From Agathobaculum sp. NTUH-O15-33 (GTDB lineage Bacteria; Bacillota; Clostridia; Oscillospirales; Butyricicoccaceae), in NCBI RefSeq assembly GCF_033193315.1, contig NZ_CP136187.1:2693501-2757500 (forward strand): a DNA stretch of 64,000 nucleotides, in the 5' to 3' direction. Position numbers and translations under genes: made by a program. Under the pieces are notes generated by a model that saw nothing but the letters and a program-made list of their open reading frames with translations, made no database searches and had not been told where the DNA came from. Below, piece after piece: positions 35,372 to 43,408 of this stretch (its first letter is position 1; each line of letters starts with the position of its first letter).

Positions 35372-36583
35372 ATGCTTGAACTCAAGGATTTTGAAGCCGC
35401 CGCGGACCGTCTGAAAAATGTGATCCACGACGTTCCCCTGTCCACCTCCTCCACTTTTTCCGGTATGACCGGGGCCGAGGTGTACCTGAAATACGAAAAC
35501 CAGCAGAAGACCGGTTCCTTCAAGGTGCGCGGCGCGTACAATAAAATCATGAAGCGCTACCGCGAGGGCGGGCTGAACGCGGTCGTCGCCTCCTCGGCGG
35601 GCAACCATGCGCAGGGTGTGGCTTTCGCGGCCTCGTCCGTCGGCGTCAAGTCGACCATCGTCATGCCCCGCTCCACGCCGATCGCCAAGGTCTCGGCAAC
35701 CGAAGGCTACGGCGCGGAAGTCGTTCTGGCGGGCAATATTTACGACGAAGCCTATGCGCGCGCCTGCGAAATCTGCGAAGAGACCGGCGCGGAGTTCATC
35801 CATCCCTTTGACGACGAGGACGTGATGGCCGGTCAGGGCACCATTGCACTTGAAATTCTGCGTGATCTGCCGTTTGTCGATATGATCTTCGTACCGGTCG
35901 GCGGCGGCGGCCTGATTTCCGGCATCGCCACCTGCGCCAAGCAGATCAACCCCCGCATCCAAATCATCGGCGTGCAGGCCGAGGGCGCGCCCGCCATGGC
36001 AAATTCCTTCCGCACGGGCGATCTGACCCCGTCGGATTCCGTGCGCACCATCGCGGACGGCATCGCGGTCAAAACGCCGGGCGAGACCACCTTTGAATAT
36101 GTAAAAAAATATGTGGACCGCATCGTCACCGTGTCGGACGCGGAGATATCCTCCACCGTGCTGCTGCTGCTTGAGCGCACCAAGCAGGTGGTGGAAACCT
36201 CTGGCGCAGCGTCGCTCGCCGCCGTGCTGAACGGCAAGGTCGATATCAAGGGCAAAAAGGTCGTATGCGTGCTTTCGGGCGGCAATATCGATGTGTCCTT
36301 TATCCACAAGATCGTGGAAAAGGGCCTTGTTACCCGTTGCCGCCATCTCAAGTTCTCCACCATCATGCCGGACGCGCCCGGCGCTTTGGAGCGCTTTGCC
36401 CATCTGGTGGCCGACCAAAACGCCAACATCATCCTGTTCCAGCATGACCGCGTGCAGGCCGATCTGGACATCGGCGAGGCCATCATTCAGGTCGTGTGCG
36501 AGGTCGGCGGCGTGGAGCACGGCAAGCGCCTGATCGACAATCTCACCCGCGAGGGCTATCAGATCTTTACCACACAGGTCTAA
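35372..36583 (+). CDS. ilvA: Threonine ammonia-lyase with C-terminal ACT domain
   Basis: A 403-residue fold-type II PLP enzyme. KTGSFKVRGAYNK holds the PLP Lys, SSAGNHAQGVAFAA the phosphate/serine loop, and VGGGGLISG the Gly-rich PLP-phosphate site. A C-terminal ACT-like region (about 330-403; STIMPDAPGALERFAHLV) suggests allosteric control. It converts threonine to 2-oxobutyrate and ammonia, for isoleucine synthesis or threonine catabolism; the length and single ACT are like the TdcB/IlvA short type. It stands alone between a promoter and a terminator. Confidence 0.9.
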   Translation: MLELKDFEAAADRLKNVIHDVPLSTSSTFSGMTGAEVYLKYENQQKTGSFKVRGAYNKIMKRYREGGLNAVVASSAGNHAQGVAFAASSVGVKSTIVMPRSTPIAKVSATEGYGAEVVLAGNIYDEAYARACEICEETGAEFIHPFDDEDVMAGQGTIALEILRDLPFVDMIFVPVGGGGLISGIATCAKQINPRIQIIGVQAEGAPAMANSFRTGDLTPSDSVRTIADGIAVKTPGETTFEYVKKYVDRIVTVSDAEISSTVLLLLERTKQVVETSGAASLAAVLNGKVDIKGKKVVCVLSGGNIDVSFIHKIVEKGLVTRCRHLKFSTIMPDAPGALERFAHLVADQNANIILFQHDRVQADLDIGEAIIQVVCEVGGVEHGKRLIDNLTREGYQIFTTQV

Positions 36584-36587
36584 ACAC

Positions 36588-36621
36588 AAAAAACTGCTGC
36601 AAACTTTGCAGCAGTTTTTTT
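36588..36621. terminator. Terminator after ilvA
   Basis: AAAAAACTGCTGCA pairs with TGCAGCAGTTTTTT around a short loop, directly after the ilvA stop and before the convergent lipoprotein stop at 36627. It serves both strands. Confidence 0.9.
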
Positions 36622-36626
36622 GCGTT

Positions 36627-36956
36627 TTATTCTACCGGTACGGTCTTATCGGCGGCGTTGTCGTCCGTCGCGTTGTTCACACTGTTCGTGTCGTTGTTCG
36701 GATCGTTGGTTCCGGTCAGCGCGTCGCCGGCCTCGTCCAGACCATCCTTAATGTCGTTGCCGGCATTTTCAGCCGCGTTGCCCGCGTCGTTCATGCCTTC
36801 GTCCACAGGGTTGTTGTCCGTGTTCCCCTCAGTCGTACCGTTGGTTGTTCCGTTATTGTTTGCATCGTTGGCTTCGTTTTTCTGATCGTTCGCCGTGTTT
36901 CCGCAGCCGGTCAGCAGCAGGGTAAACACCGCGAGCATAGCAATCAGCGTTTTCAT
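36627..36956 (-). CDS. Small Asn/Asp-rich lipoprotein
   Basis: A 109-residue secreted lipoprotein. MKTLIAMLAVFTLLLTGC is a lipoprotein signal with Cys18. The mature part is low-complexity and rich in Asn, Asp, Gly and Thr, with no domain I recognise. AGGAGG lies upstream of the ATG, and a minus-strand TATAAT (37011-37016 region) precedes it by about 55 nt. In the sequence as given the upstream Gx-transporter frame reads into it without a stop; I regard this as accidental (see that gene). Confidence 0.7.
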   Translation of the reverse strand: MKTLIAMLAVFTLLLTGCGNTANDQKNEANDANNNGTTNGTTEGNTDNNPVDEGMNDAGNAAENAGNDIKDGLDEAGDALTGTNDPNNDTNSVNNATDDNAADKTVPVE

Positions 36957-37008
36957 TGCAGTTCCCTCCTTGCGTGTTTGCCGATAGTATGGCGAGGGAA
37001 GCGAAACA

Positions 37009-37520
37009 TTATACGAAAAATTTGATTTTTTTAAATGCGTCAGCGCCACCGCGCAGGTAAGCCCGGTGACCAGTCCGAGCGGCACCGCCATCACGAGCAG
37101 GAACGGCAGGTAGGCGATCACGGCGTTTGTGCCCATCCAGAATACCGCCGCGATCATTTGGCCCACGTTGTGCGCCGCCGCGCCCGCCACGCTGACCCCG
37201 AGCAGCGAGCAAAACCGCCCCTCCGCTTGAAGAAGCGCCCACATGACAAGGAGCGACAGCAGACCGCCCGACAGGGAAAACAAAAAGCCGGTCACGCTGC
37301 CCATGAGCAGCGAGGATAAACCAACCCGGCAAACCAAAATGGCGAACGCTTCGCGCGGACGCAGCCGTGTCAGCGCAAAAAGCGTGACCACATTGGCAAG
37401 ACCCAGCTTAACCCCGGGCACCGGAATGACCGCATCCAGCGGGAACAGGCGTTCCGCGAGGGAAAGCACGATCGCGAGCGCGGTGAGCAGGCCGCACAGC
37501 GTCAGTTTTTTTATCTTCAT
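37009..37520 (-). CDS. Gx transporter family protein (heptaprenyl diphosphate synthase component I-like)
   Basis: About 170 residues, five to six membrane helices (LCGLLTALAIVLSLAERLF, VVTLFALTRLRPREAF, GGLLSLLVMWALL). PGVKLGLANVV is the family signature. The open frame continues into the next lipoprotein. If one base is missing from the A7 run at 37026-37032, the protein ends naturally as HLKKIKFFV at 37009, which I adopt. It is followed by the lipoprotein gene and preceded by the NusG-II and ApbE genes. This neighbourhood recurs in flavin-based electron-transfer and quinone-related clusters; its exact role is unclear. Confidence 0.7.
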
Positions 37521-37530
37521 GCGCGCCCCC

Positions 37531-37902
37531 TTATGATACGATCGCGTCCACTTCGTTTTTTTCGCCCACCAGCTTTAGGACAACGCGGTTGGGCAGGCAC
37601 ACCGCGGCCTGCCCCGCGCGGGAAAGCGTGCCGGTGCGCACGCACACCTGATCGCGGCAGTCCGCCCCGGCCATGCGCGCGGTCAGTCCGTCGAGTACAA
37701 TGGTATTGTGCCCGTCCAGATCGATGGTCTCTCGGGTATCCGGCGTGAGCGCGACGCGCTGCGTCAGTTCGCCGTCTTTCCAAATTTCGGCGTAGAGCCG
37801 GTCGCCCGCCGCCTGCATGGCCAGAAAAACCGCGAGCGCCGCCGCCGCAAGCAGCACGGCGGCGATGATGACGAAGTCGCCCCACCTCATTTTACTGCGC
37901 AT
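37531..37902 (-). CDS. NusG domain II-containing membrane-anchored protein
   Basis: A 123-residue protein: short N-terminus, one membrane helix (FVIIAAVLLAAAALAVFLAM), then an extracytoplasmic NusG-II beta domain (DGHNTIVLDG, CRDQVCVRTGTLSRAGQAAVCLPNRVVLKLV, residues about 80-115). The conserved Cys pair in CRDQVC is typical. The start is uncertain (ATG 37902 or 37890), both with weak ribosome sites, and overlaps the ApbE stop, so translation is probably coupled. It may be a partner for extracytoplasmic flavin or electron transfer. Confidence 0.75.
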   Translation of the reverse strand: MRSKMRWGDFVIIAAVLLAAAALAVFLAMQAAGDRLYAEIWKDGELTQRVALTPDTRETIDLDGHNTIVLDGLTARMAGADCRDQVCVRTGTLSRAGQAAVCLPNRVVLKLVGEKNEVDAIVS

Positions 37903-38905
37903 AGGTATAGCCCTTGTCTTCTCCGTCAAAGGTAAAGGTGCACGCCTTTGCCACTGCGGGCGTGGTGTAGACCCGCTTGTCCGATGTGATGAACACCGCC
38001 GCGACGCCGTTCGCCTCACAGAAAGCCATGCCGTCCTCCAGCCCCATCACGAACAGGGCGGTCGTGAACGCATCCGCCCGGGTCGAATTTTCATCGATCA
38101 CGGTCACGCCGCGCAGTCCGCTTTCCGCCGGGTATCCGGTGCGCGGGTCGAAGATGTGGTGATACCGCTTGCCGTCCTGCTCGAAATAACGTTCATAATC
38201 GCCCGAGGTAACGACTGATCGGTCCTCCACCGCCACGGTCGCGATATATTCTACGTTGTTATCCGGGTCGGCTATGCCGATCCGCCACGGCTTGCCGTTA
38301 TTCGATCCGACCGCGTAGATATTTCCGCCCAGCATCAGCAAACCGGACGCATCCGCTTCCCGCAAAATGGCGGCGCATTCATCCGCCGCGATGCCCTTGG
38401 CGATACCGCCAAGGTCGAGCTGCGCGCCGCCCGCCAGCGAAACAAAGCCGCTGTTTTGATCGACTACAATGTTGGCCGCGCCAACGGTCAAAAGCGCCTC
38501 GTCTATCTCGCTTTGCGCGGGCACGCGGGGTTCGTCCGTGCCGATGCCCCATAGATCGGTCAGCCGGGCGGTCGTGGGATCGAACAGACCGTTTGTTTGT
38601 TCCGAAAGCGCCTTGGCCGTTTGAATATAGCCGCCCTCATCAACCATGCCGGTGCCTGACGGGGCGTGGTTGATCAAATAGACCGCGCTCGCCTTTACGT
38701 TGTTTTCCCCGCTGCGTGTGCGGGACAGCAGGCCTTCCAGTTCGTTTACCCGCCGTTCGCACTGCTGGGCGGCGTCTTGCCCCGTCTCCCCCAGCACGGT
38801 GACCGACATGAAGGTATCCATCGCGAAAAAGTCCGTCGAATATTCCTTGGGCGCGCACCCACAAAGCAGTAAAAGCGGCAAAACGGCCGCCAGCATTCGT
38901 TTCAT
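37892..38905 (-). CDS. apbE: FAD:protein FMN transferase (ApbE), lipoprotein
   Basis: A 337-residue flavin transferase. MKRMLAAVLPLLLLCGC gives a lipoprotein signal (Cys17). FAMDTFMSVTV, LDLGGIAKGIAADE, the HHIFDPRTGYPA loop and TRADAFTTALFVMG are ApbE motifs. It attaches FMN to Thr or Ser of extracytoplasmic flavoproteins using Mg and FAD. First gene of an operon with the NusG-II and Gx transporter genes. Promoter at 38940-38968. The acceptor protein is not in the window. Confidence 0.93.
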   Translation of the reverse strand: MKRMLAAVLPLLLLCGCAPKEYSTDFFAMDTFMSVTVLGETGQDAAQQCERRVNELEGLLSRTRSGENNVKASAVYLINHAPSGTGMVDEGGYIQTAKALSEQTNGLFDPTTARLTDLWGIGTDEPRVPAQSEIDEALLTVGAANIVVDQNSGFVSLAGGAQLDLGGIAKGIAADECAAILREADASGLLMLGGNIYAVGSNNGKPWRIGIADPDNNVEYIATVAVEDRSVVTSGDYERYFEQDGKRYHHIFDPRTGYPAESGLRGVTVIDENSTRADAFTTALFVMGLEDGMAFCEANGVAAVFITSDKRVYTTPAVAKACTFTFDGEDKGYTYAQ

Positions 38906-38939
38906 ATAGTATCTCCCGGTCTAATGATTTTCCTCACTT

Positions 38940-38968
38940 ATTATAATGCACCGCCGGTCGATGCGCAA
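38940..38968 (-). promoter_or_regulatory. Sigma-A-type promoter of apbE
   Basis: TTGCGC (38963-38968), 17-nt spacer, TATAAT (38940-38945), about 35 nt before the apbE start. Confidence 0.65.
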
Positions 38969-38978
38969 TCCCCAATGC

Positions 38979-39021
38979 GCAAAAGCGCCCTCCGGATCAA
39001 ATATCCGGAAGGCGCTTTTGC
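38979..39021 (-). terminator. Terminator after the amt gene
   Basis: GCAAAAGCGCC pairs with GGCGCTTTTGC with inner TCCGGAT/ATCCGGA pairing. It lies 48 nt after the Amt-PII stop and is followed by few T residues; a transcript end is likely. Confidence 0.7.
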
Positions 39022-39068
39022 GAGGGATATAAAGATAAGGATAAGAAGGTGGTTAGGAGGCGGCGATA

Positions 39069-40796
39069 TTATTCATCGTCCTGCAGCGCGTCGAAGCCCT
39101 CCGCGCCGGTGCGCACCTTGATGACGTTTTCCACGTTGTAAACGAAGATCTTGCCGTCGCCGATGTGGCCGGTATACAGGACCGCCTTGGCCGTTTCCAC
39201 AACGGTCTCGACCGGCACGGCGGACACGACGACCTCCATCTTGATCTTGGGCAGCAGGTTCACATCCACTTCGGCGCCGCGGTAATACTCGGTCGCGCCC
39301 TTCTGCACGCCGCAGCCGATGACGTTCGCCACGGTCATGCCGGATACGCCGATCTGATTGAGCGCGTCCCTGAGCGCTTCAAACTTGGACTGCTTGGTAA
39401 CGATGACGACCTTGGATAGCTTGTGCGCGCCCGCTTCGTCCGTCACTCTGGTAACGGGCACCGCGTGCTCGACCGCCACCGGCGCGCCCGCAGCCTGCAC
39501 GGCCTGCATTTCGCCCGCCTTGGTGCCCAGCACCTGCGGAACGACCGGCATAAAATCCGCGTAGGCGGAAACGAGGCCGTGCTCGGGCTGGTCAAGACCC
39601 ATGACCTCCTCCGCCGTGGAAACGCGCAGACCGATGGTGTGCTTGATGAGTTGGAACACGATGGTCATCGTGACGGCAACCCACGCGATGACCGCGACGA
39701 CGCCGAGCACCTGAACGCCGAAGAAGCGGAAGCCGCCGCCGAAGAATAGGCCGAGCGGCGCGCCTGCGTCGTCCGTCAGGTAGTAGGCCAGCAGGCCGGT
39801 CAGCAGCGTGCCGGTCGCGCCGCATAGGCCGTGCACGCCGACCGCGCCGACCGGGTCGTCTACCTTGACCTTCTGGTCGATCAATTCAATGCCGAACACC
39901 ACGACAAAACCTGCCACGATGCCGATGACCGCCGCGCCCACCGGCGTTACGGCGTCGCAGCCCGCGGTGATCGCGACCAAGCCGGCCAGCGAGCCGTTCA
40001 GCGTCATGGAGACATCGGGCTTCTTATAGCGCAGCCACGTGATGCACATTACCGTTACCGTAGAAACCGCGGCGGCAAGGTTGGTGGTGACGAACACACG
40101 GGCCGCGGTCTCGGCCGCGCCGCCCGAAAGGGCCACCGTGGAGCAGCCGTTAAACCCGAACCAGCAGAACCATAGGATAAATACGCCGAGCGCGCCCAGT
40201 GTGAGCGAGTGGCCGGGAATCGCGCGCGCCTTGCCGCTCTTCGTGTACTTGCCGATACGGGGGCCGAGGATCAGCGCGCCGACAAACGCCGCGACGCCGC
40301 CCACCATATGCACCGCGGCGGAACCCGCGAAATCATGGAAGCCCAGCTCGGCCAGCCAGCCGCCGCCCCAGATCCAGTGGCCCGAGATCGGATAGATCAG
40401 AGCCGAAATGACCATGGAGTAAATGCAGTAAGCGGAAAACTTGGTGCGTTCCGCCATCGCGCCCGACACGATGGTCGCGGCGGTCGCGCAGAACACGGTC
40501 TGAAAGATCAGCGTGGACCAGCTGTGTCCCTCGCCCACAACGCCGTCGGCCAGAAAATCAAAGCCGCCGAAAACGCCGCTTGCCGAACCGAACATAATGC
40601 CAAAGCCAAGCAGCCAAAAGATCGGCGTGCCGAGGGAAAAATCCATCAGGTTCTTCATGATGATATTGCCCGCGTTCTTGGCGCGGGTAAAGCCCGTTTC
40701 TACCATTGCAAAGCCCGCCTGCATAAAGAAAACGAGCGCCGCGCCGAGCAGGATCCAACCGGTGTCAAGCGCGCCTGCTAACATAGTGATGTCCAT
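39069..40796 (-). CDS. amt: Ammonium transporter fused to a PII signalling domain
   Basis: A 575-residue fusion. Residues 1 to about 410 are an 11-helix Amt channel, with the conserved pore His in VHMVGGVAAF and in GVHGLCGATGTLL. Residues about 465-575 are a PII domain (KLSKVVIVTKQSKFEALRDAL, GCGVQKGATEYYRGAE, TGHIGDGKIFVY). The T-loop Tyr51 site of classical PII (RGAEY) is Val here, so uridylylation at that residue is excluded; Tyr46 remains. The fused PII could sense 2-oxoglutarate or nucleotide and gate the channel in cis. Expression is probably controlled by the leader at 40824-40875. Confidence 0.93.
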   Translation of the reverse strand: MDITMLAGALDTGWILLGAALVFFMQAGFAMVETGFTRAKNAGNIIMKNLMDFSLGTPIFWLLGFGIMFGSASGVFGGFDFLADGVVGEGHSWSTLIFQTVFCATAATIVSGAMAERTKFSAYCIYSMVISALIYPISGHWIWGGGWLAELGFHDFAGSAAVHMVGGVAAFVGALILGPRIGKYTKSGKARAIPGHSLTLGALGVFILWFCWFGFNGCSTVALSGGAAETAARVFVTTNLAAAVSTVTVMCITWLRYKKPDVSMTLNGSLAGLVAITAGCDAVTPVGAAVIGIVAGFVVVFGIELIDQKVKVDDPVGAVGVHGLCGATGTLLTGLLAYYLTDDAGAPLGLFFGGGFRFFGVQVLGVVAVIAWVAVTMTIVFQLIKHTIGLRVSTAEEVMGLDQPEHGLVSAYADFMPVVPQVLGTKAGEMQAVQAAGAPVAVEHAVPVTRVTDEAGAHKLSKVVIVTKQSKFEALRDALNQIGVSGMTVANVIGCGVQKGATEYYRGAEVDVNLLPKIKMEVVVSAVPVETVVETAKAVLYTGHIGDGKIFVYNVENVIKVRTGAEGFDALQDDE

Positions 40797-40823
40797 TTTG
40801 TCATGTACCCCCTTAAAATTTAA

Positions 40824-40875
40824 AAAGGCGTGTATTCTCCCCGCCTTTTACGGGGAAAATACACGCCTTTGTGTA
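40824..40875 (-). promoter_or_regulatory. amt leader: AAAGGC hexaloop hairpin overlapping an intrinsic terminator
   Basis: On the minus strand, TACAC-AAAGGC-GTGTA forms a 5-bp stem with a hexaloop (40860-40875). Its loop and 3' arm (AAAGGCGTGTATT) pair alternatively with AATACACGCCTTT to form a terminator (40824-40870) followed by TTTTTAAATTTT. The two structures are mutually exclusive. The loop has A at position 1 and G at position 4, as in ANTAR-recognised antiterminators. The same hexaloop occurs in the glnN and glutamate synthase leaders. Confidence 0.65.
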
Positions 40876-40903
40876 CGGGTCATTCAGTTTTTCCGCTGTG
40901 CGA

Positions 40904-42991
40904 TCAAACGTAGAAGAGAATGTCGGAATAGGTCGGGAACGGCCAGCCCTTCTTAGCGACCAGACATTCCAGCGCGTCCGCCGGTTTACGCGCGGCTTCC
41001 ATCGCGGGAATGACGGCGTCGTGGTAGTAATGGGCGCTCTGCTCCGCCGAGCCCTTGGGCGCCGAGGCCACCGCCTCGTCCAGCGCGTCGCAGTGGCTGG
41101 AAAGCGTTTCGATCAGGGACGAAAGCTCGGCAACCAATTTTGCTTCCATGCCGCCCGTTACGCCGATATCCTGCTTGAGGCGCGCGGTCTTGGCCACGCT
41201 CTGCTCGTATGCAAGGCACGCGGGCACGATCTCCTGCCGGATCATTTCGATCATGGTGAGCGCTTCGATGTGCAGCGTCTTGGCGTACTCCTCAAGCAGG
41301 GTCTCCTCGCGGCTTTCCATCTCCGCGCGGGTATAAACGTTGTGCTGCGCGAACAGCTTCAGGTTTTTCTCATCCGTGTAGTGCGGCAGCGCTTCGTCCG
41401 TCGAACGGAAATTGGACAGGCCGCGCTTTTCCGCTTCGACCACCCAGGCTTCGTCATAGCCGTTGCCGTTGAAGATGATGCGTTCGTGCTTTTTGATTTC
41501 GCGGCGGATCAGCGCGGACAGCGCGCTGTCGAAGTCCTCGGCCTTTTCCAGCTCGTCGCAGAATACGCGAAGCTCCTCCGCCACGGCGGTGTTGATCATG
41601 ATATTGGCGCACGCGATATTAAAGGACGAACCCAGCATGCGGAACTCGAATTTGTTGCCGGTAAAGGCAAAGGGCGAGGTACGGTTGCGGTCGGTCGTGT
41701 CCTTCGGAATATCGGGCAGCACGGCGACGCCGAGGTCCATCTTGGTCTTTTCCACATCGGTGTAATCGGCGCCGGAGACGATCGCGTCCAGAATACCCTG
41801 CAATTCGTCGCCGATGAACATGGAAACGATGGCCGGAGGCGCTTCATCCGCGCCCAGACGGTGATCGTTGCCCGCGTTCGCCACCGAGATACGCAGCAGA
41901 TCCTGAAACTCATCCACAGCCTTGATCACGGCGGTTAGGAACAGCAGAAACTGCGCGTTTTCGTGCGGGGTCTTGCCGGGCTCGAGCAGATTTTCGCCCT
42001 CGTCCGTCGAAAGCGACCAGTTGTTGTGCTTGCCCGAACCGTTGACGCCGTCAAACGGCTTTTCATGCATCAGGCAGATGAAGCCGTGCTTCTGCGCGAC
42101 GCGCTTCATGACCTCCATCGTCAGCTGGTTATGGTCGGTCGCAATATTGGTGGTGGTGAACACCGGGGCCATTTCGTGCTGGGACGGCGCCACCTCGTTG
42201 TGCTTGGTCTTGGCGAAGATGCCGAGCTTCCAAAGCTCCTCGTCCAGCTCCTGCATGAACGCGGCCACGCGGGGACGGATGGAACCGAAATAATGGTCCT
42301 CCATCTCCTGCCCCTTGGGCGGCTTGGCGCCGAACAGCGTGCGGCCGGTAAAAATCAGATCCTTGCGCTTTGCATAATCCTTCTTTTCAATCAGGAAGTA
42401 CTCCTGCTCGGGGCCGACCGTGGTGGTCACGCGCTTGACGTCCTTGCCGAACAGCTTCAGCACGCGGCTGGCTTGCAGGCTGATCGCGTCCATCGAGCGT
42501 AGGAGCGGCGTTTTCTTATCCAGAATCTCGCCGGTGTACGAGCAGAACGCGGTCGGGATGTATAGTGAGCCGTCCTTGACAAAGGCGTAGCTCGTCGGGT
42601 CCCACGCGGTGTAGCCGCGCGCCTCGAACGTGGCGCGCAGGCCGCCGGAGGGGAAAGAGGATGCGTCCGGTTCGCCGCGCACAAGCTCCTTGCCGGAAAA
42701 CTCCATCATCACGCCGCCGTCGTCCGTCGGGGAGATGAAGGAATCGTGCTTCTCGGCGGTGATGCCGGTCATCGGCTGGAACCAGTGGGTGTAGTGGGTC
42801 GCGCCCTTGCTGATCGCCCAGTCCTTCATCGCCGTGGCGACGACCGCGGCAACGGCGGGGTCAAGCGCCTTGCCCTCCCGAATGGTCTGCTTGAGCTTCT
42901 TGAAGGTGTCCTTGGGCAGGCGCTCCTTCATCACGGTCTCGTTAAAGACCATGCTGCCGAACAGCTCCGGTACATTGCTTGCTGTGCTCAT
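40904..42991 (-). CDS. glnN: Glutamine synthetase type III
   Basis: A 695-residue GlnN. Motifs include [27 protein letters not shown] and [14 protein letters not shown] (ATP/Glu-binding regions), and [17 protein letters not shown]. Length is normal for type III. It makes glutamine from glutamate, ammonia and ATP. I chose [12 protein letters not shown] (42991) because AAGGAG lies 10 nt upstream; an ATG 39 nt earlier is weaker. Its leader carries a consensus promoter and a terminator-antiterminator (43074-43149). It is transcribed toward amt, with a terminator/attenuator between. A second, type I synthetase lies at 46974. Confidence 0.95.
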   Translation of the reverse strand: MSTASNVPELFGSMVFNETVMKERLPKDTFKKLKQTIREGKALDPAVAAVVATAMKDWAISKGATHYTHWFQPMTGITAEKHDSFISPTDDGGVMMEFSGKELVRGEPDASSFPSGGLRATFEARGYTAWDPTSYAFVKDGSLYIPTAFCSYTGEILDKKTPLLRSMDAISLQASRVLKLFGKDVKRVTTTVGPEQEYFLIEKKDYAKRKDLIFTGRTLFGAKPPKGQEMEDHYFGSIRPRVAAFMQELDEELWKLGIFAKTKHNEVAPSQHEMAPVFTTTNIATDHNQLTMEVMKRVAQKHGFICLMHEKPFDGVNGSGKHNNWSLSTDEGENLLEPGKTPHENAQFLLFLTAVIKAVDEFQDLLRISVANAGNDHRLGADEAPPAIVSMFIGDELQGILDAIVSGADYTDVEKTKMDLGVAVLPDIPKDTTDRNRTSPFAFTGNKFEFRMLGSSFNIACANIMINTAVAEELRVFCDELEKAEDFDSALSALIRREIKKHERIIFNGNGYDEAWVVEAEKRGLSNFRSTDEALPHYTDEKNLKLFAQHNVYTRAEMESREETLLEEYAKTLHIEALTMIEMIRQEIVPACLAYEQSVAKTARLKQDIGVTGGMEAKLVAELSSLIETLSSHCDALDEAVASAPKGSAEQSAHYYHDAVIPAMEAARKPADALECLVAKKGWPFPTYSDILFYV

Positions 42992-43073
42992 GAATGGTTC
43001 GCTCCTTACTGTAGTAACTTTACCTGTCATGATTTACCCGGATCCCCAAAAGAATGCGGGAAAATAAAAAAAT

Positions 43074-43109
43074 GCGCTGCGGGTCGTGTTCCCACAGCGC
43101 CTTTGCTGT
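43074..43109 (-). promoter_or_regulatory. glnN leader: AAAGGC hexaloop hairpin overlapping an intrinsic terminator
   Basis: ACAGC-AAAGGC-GCTGT (43094-43109) is a hairpin that starts about 5 nt after the predicted transcription start. Its 3' side is also the 5' side of a 10-bp terminator, GCGCTGTGGG with CCCGCAGCGC (43074-43100), followed by ATTTTTTTATTTT. The alternative pairing is the classical antitermination layout. The stem sequence differs from the amt and glt leaders while the loop is identical, which argues for selection on the loop. Confidence 0.7.
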
Positions 43110-43120
43110 TTACACGCTAA

Positions 43121-43149
43121 ATTATAGATTCGCCTGCCGCCTTTGTCAA
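43121..43149 (-). promoter_or_regulatory. Consensus sigma-A promoter of glnN
   Basis: TTGACA (43144-43149), 17-nt spacer, TATAAT (43121-43126): a full consensus. The strong promoter combined with a leader terminator implies that control is exerted after initiation. The 417-nt region 42992-43408 otherwise holds the two divergent leaders and no extra gene. Confidence 0.85.
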
Positions 43150-43272
43150 GGGAAAACCCGTATTTTTTTCGTTTTCGGGCGTTTTTTATGATAAGAGAGT
43201 AAATCCGGCATGGTGAAGCGCCCGGTTTTTATGCAATTTGTGAAAACTTTGCGAAAAGGGCCCTTTTTCCGC

Positions 43273-43302
43273 TTGACGAACGCCCTTTCCATGCATTATG
43301 AT
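43273..43302 (+). promoter_or_regulatory. Promoter of the glutamate synthase operon
   Basis: TTGACG (43273-43278), 18-nt spacer, TATGAT (43297-43302). The leader hairpin starts 9 nt downstream. Confidence 0.65.
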
Positions 43303-43310
43303 TAAAAACA

Positions 43311-43385
43311 CGGACAAAGGCGTCCGCTGCCCGGAAGGGGCCAAACTGCACGTTTGGTTCTTTTCGGGCGGCGGGCGCTTTTTTT
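43311..43385 (+). promoter_or_regulatory. Glutamate synthase leader: AAAGGC hexaloop hairpin overlapping an intrinsic terminator
   Basis: CGGAC-AAAGGC-GTCCG (43311-43326) is a perfect 5-bp hexaloop hairpin. Its 3' arm starts the 14-bp terminator stem GCGTCCGCTGCCCG (43320-43333) with CGGGCGGCGGGCGC (43365-43378), which has a nested CCAAAC/GTTTGG hairpin and is followed by a T7 run. The operon start codon lies at 43409, behind AAGGAGG. Same loop as glnN and amt. Confidence 0.7.
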
Positions 43386-43408
43386 GTTTTGATAAGGAGG
43401 AACCACCC

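Noticed and set aside
36627..37520. A genuine fusion of the Gx transporter with the lipoprotein
   Set aside because: The lipoprotein has its own signal peptide, ribosome site and TATAAT upstream, and adding one base in an A7 run gives the transporter a natural C-terminus.
42992..43408. A glutamine riboswitch (glnA or downstream-peptide motif)
   Set aside because: I do not see the conserved core of those motifs; the shared feature is only the hexaloop hairpin plus terminator, better explained by ANTAR recognition.
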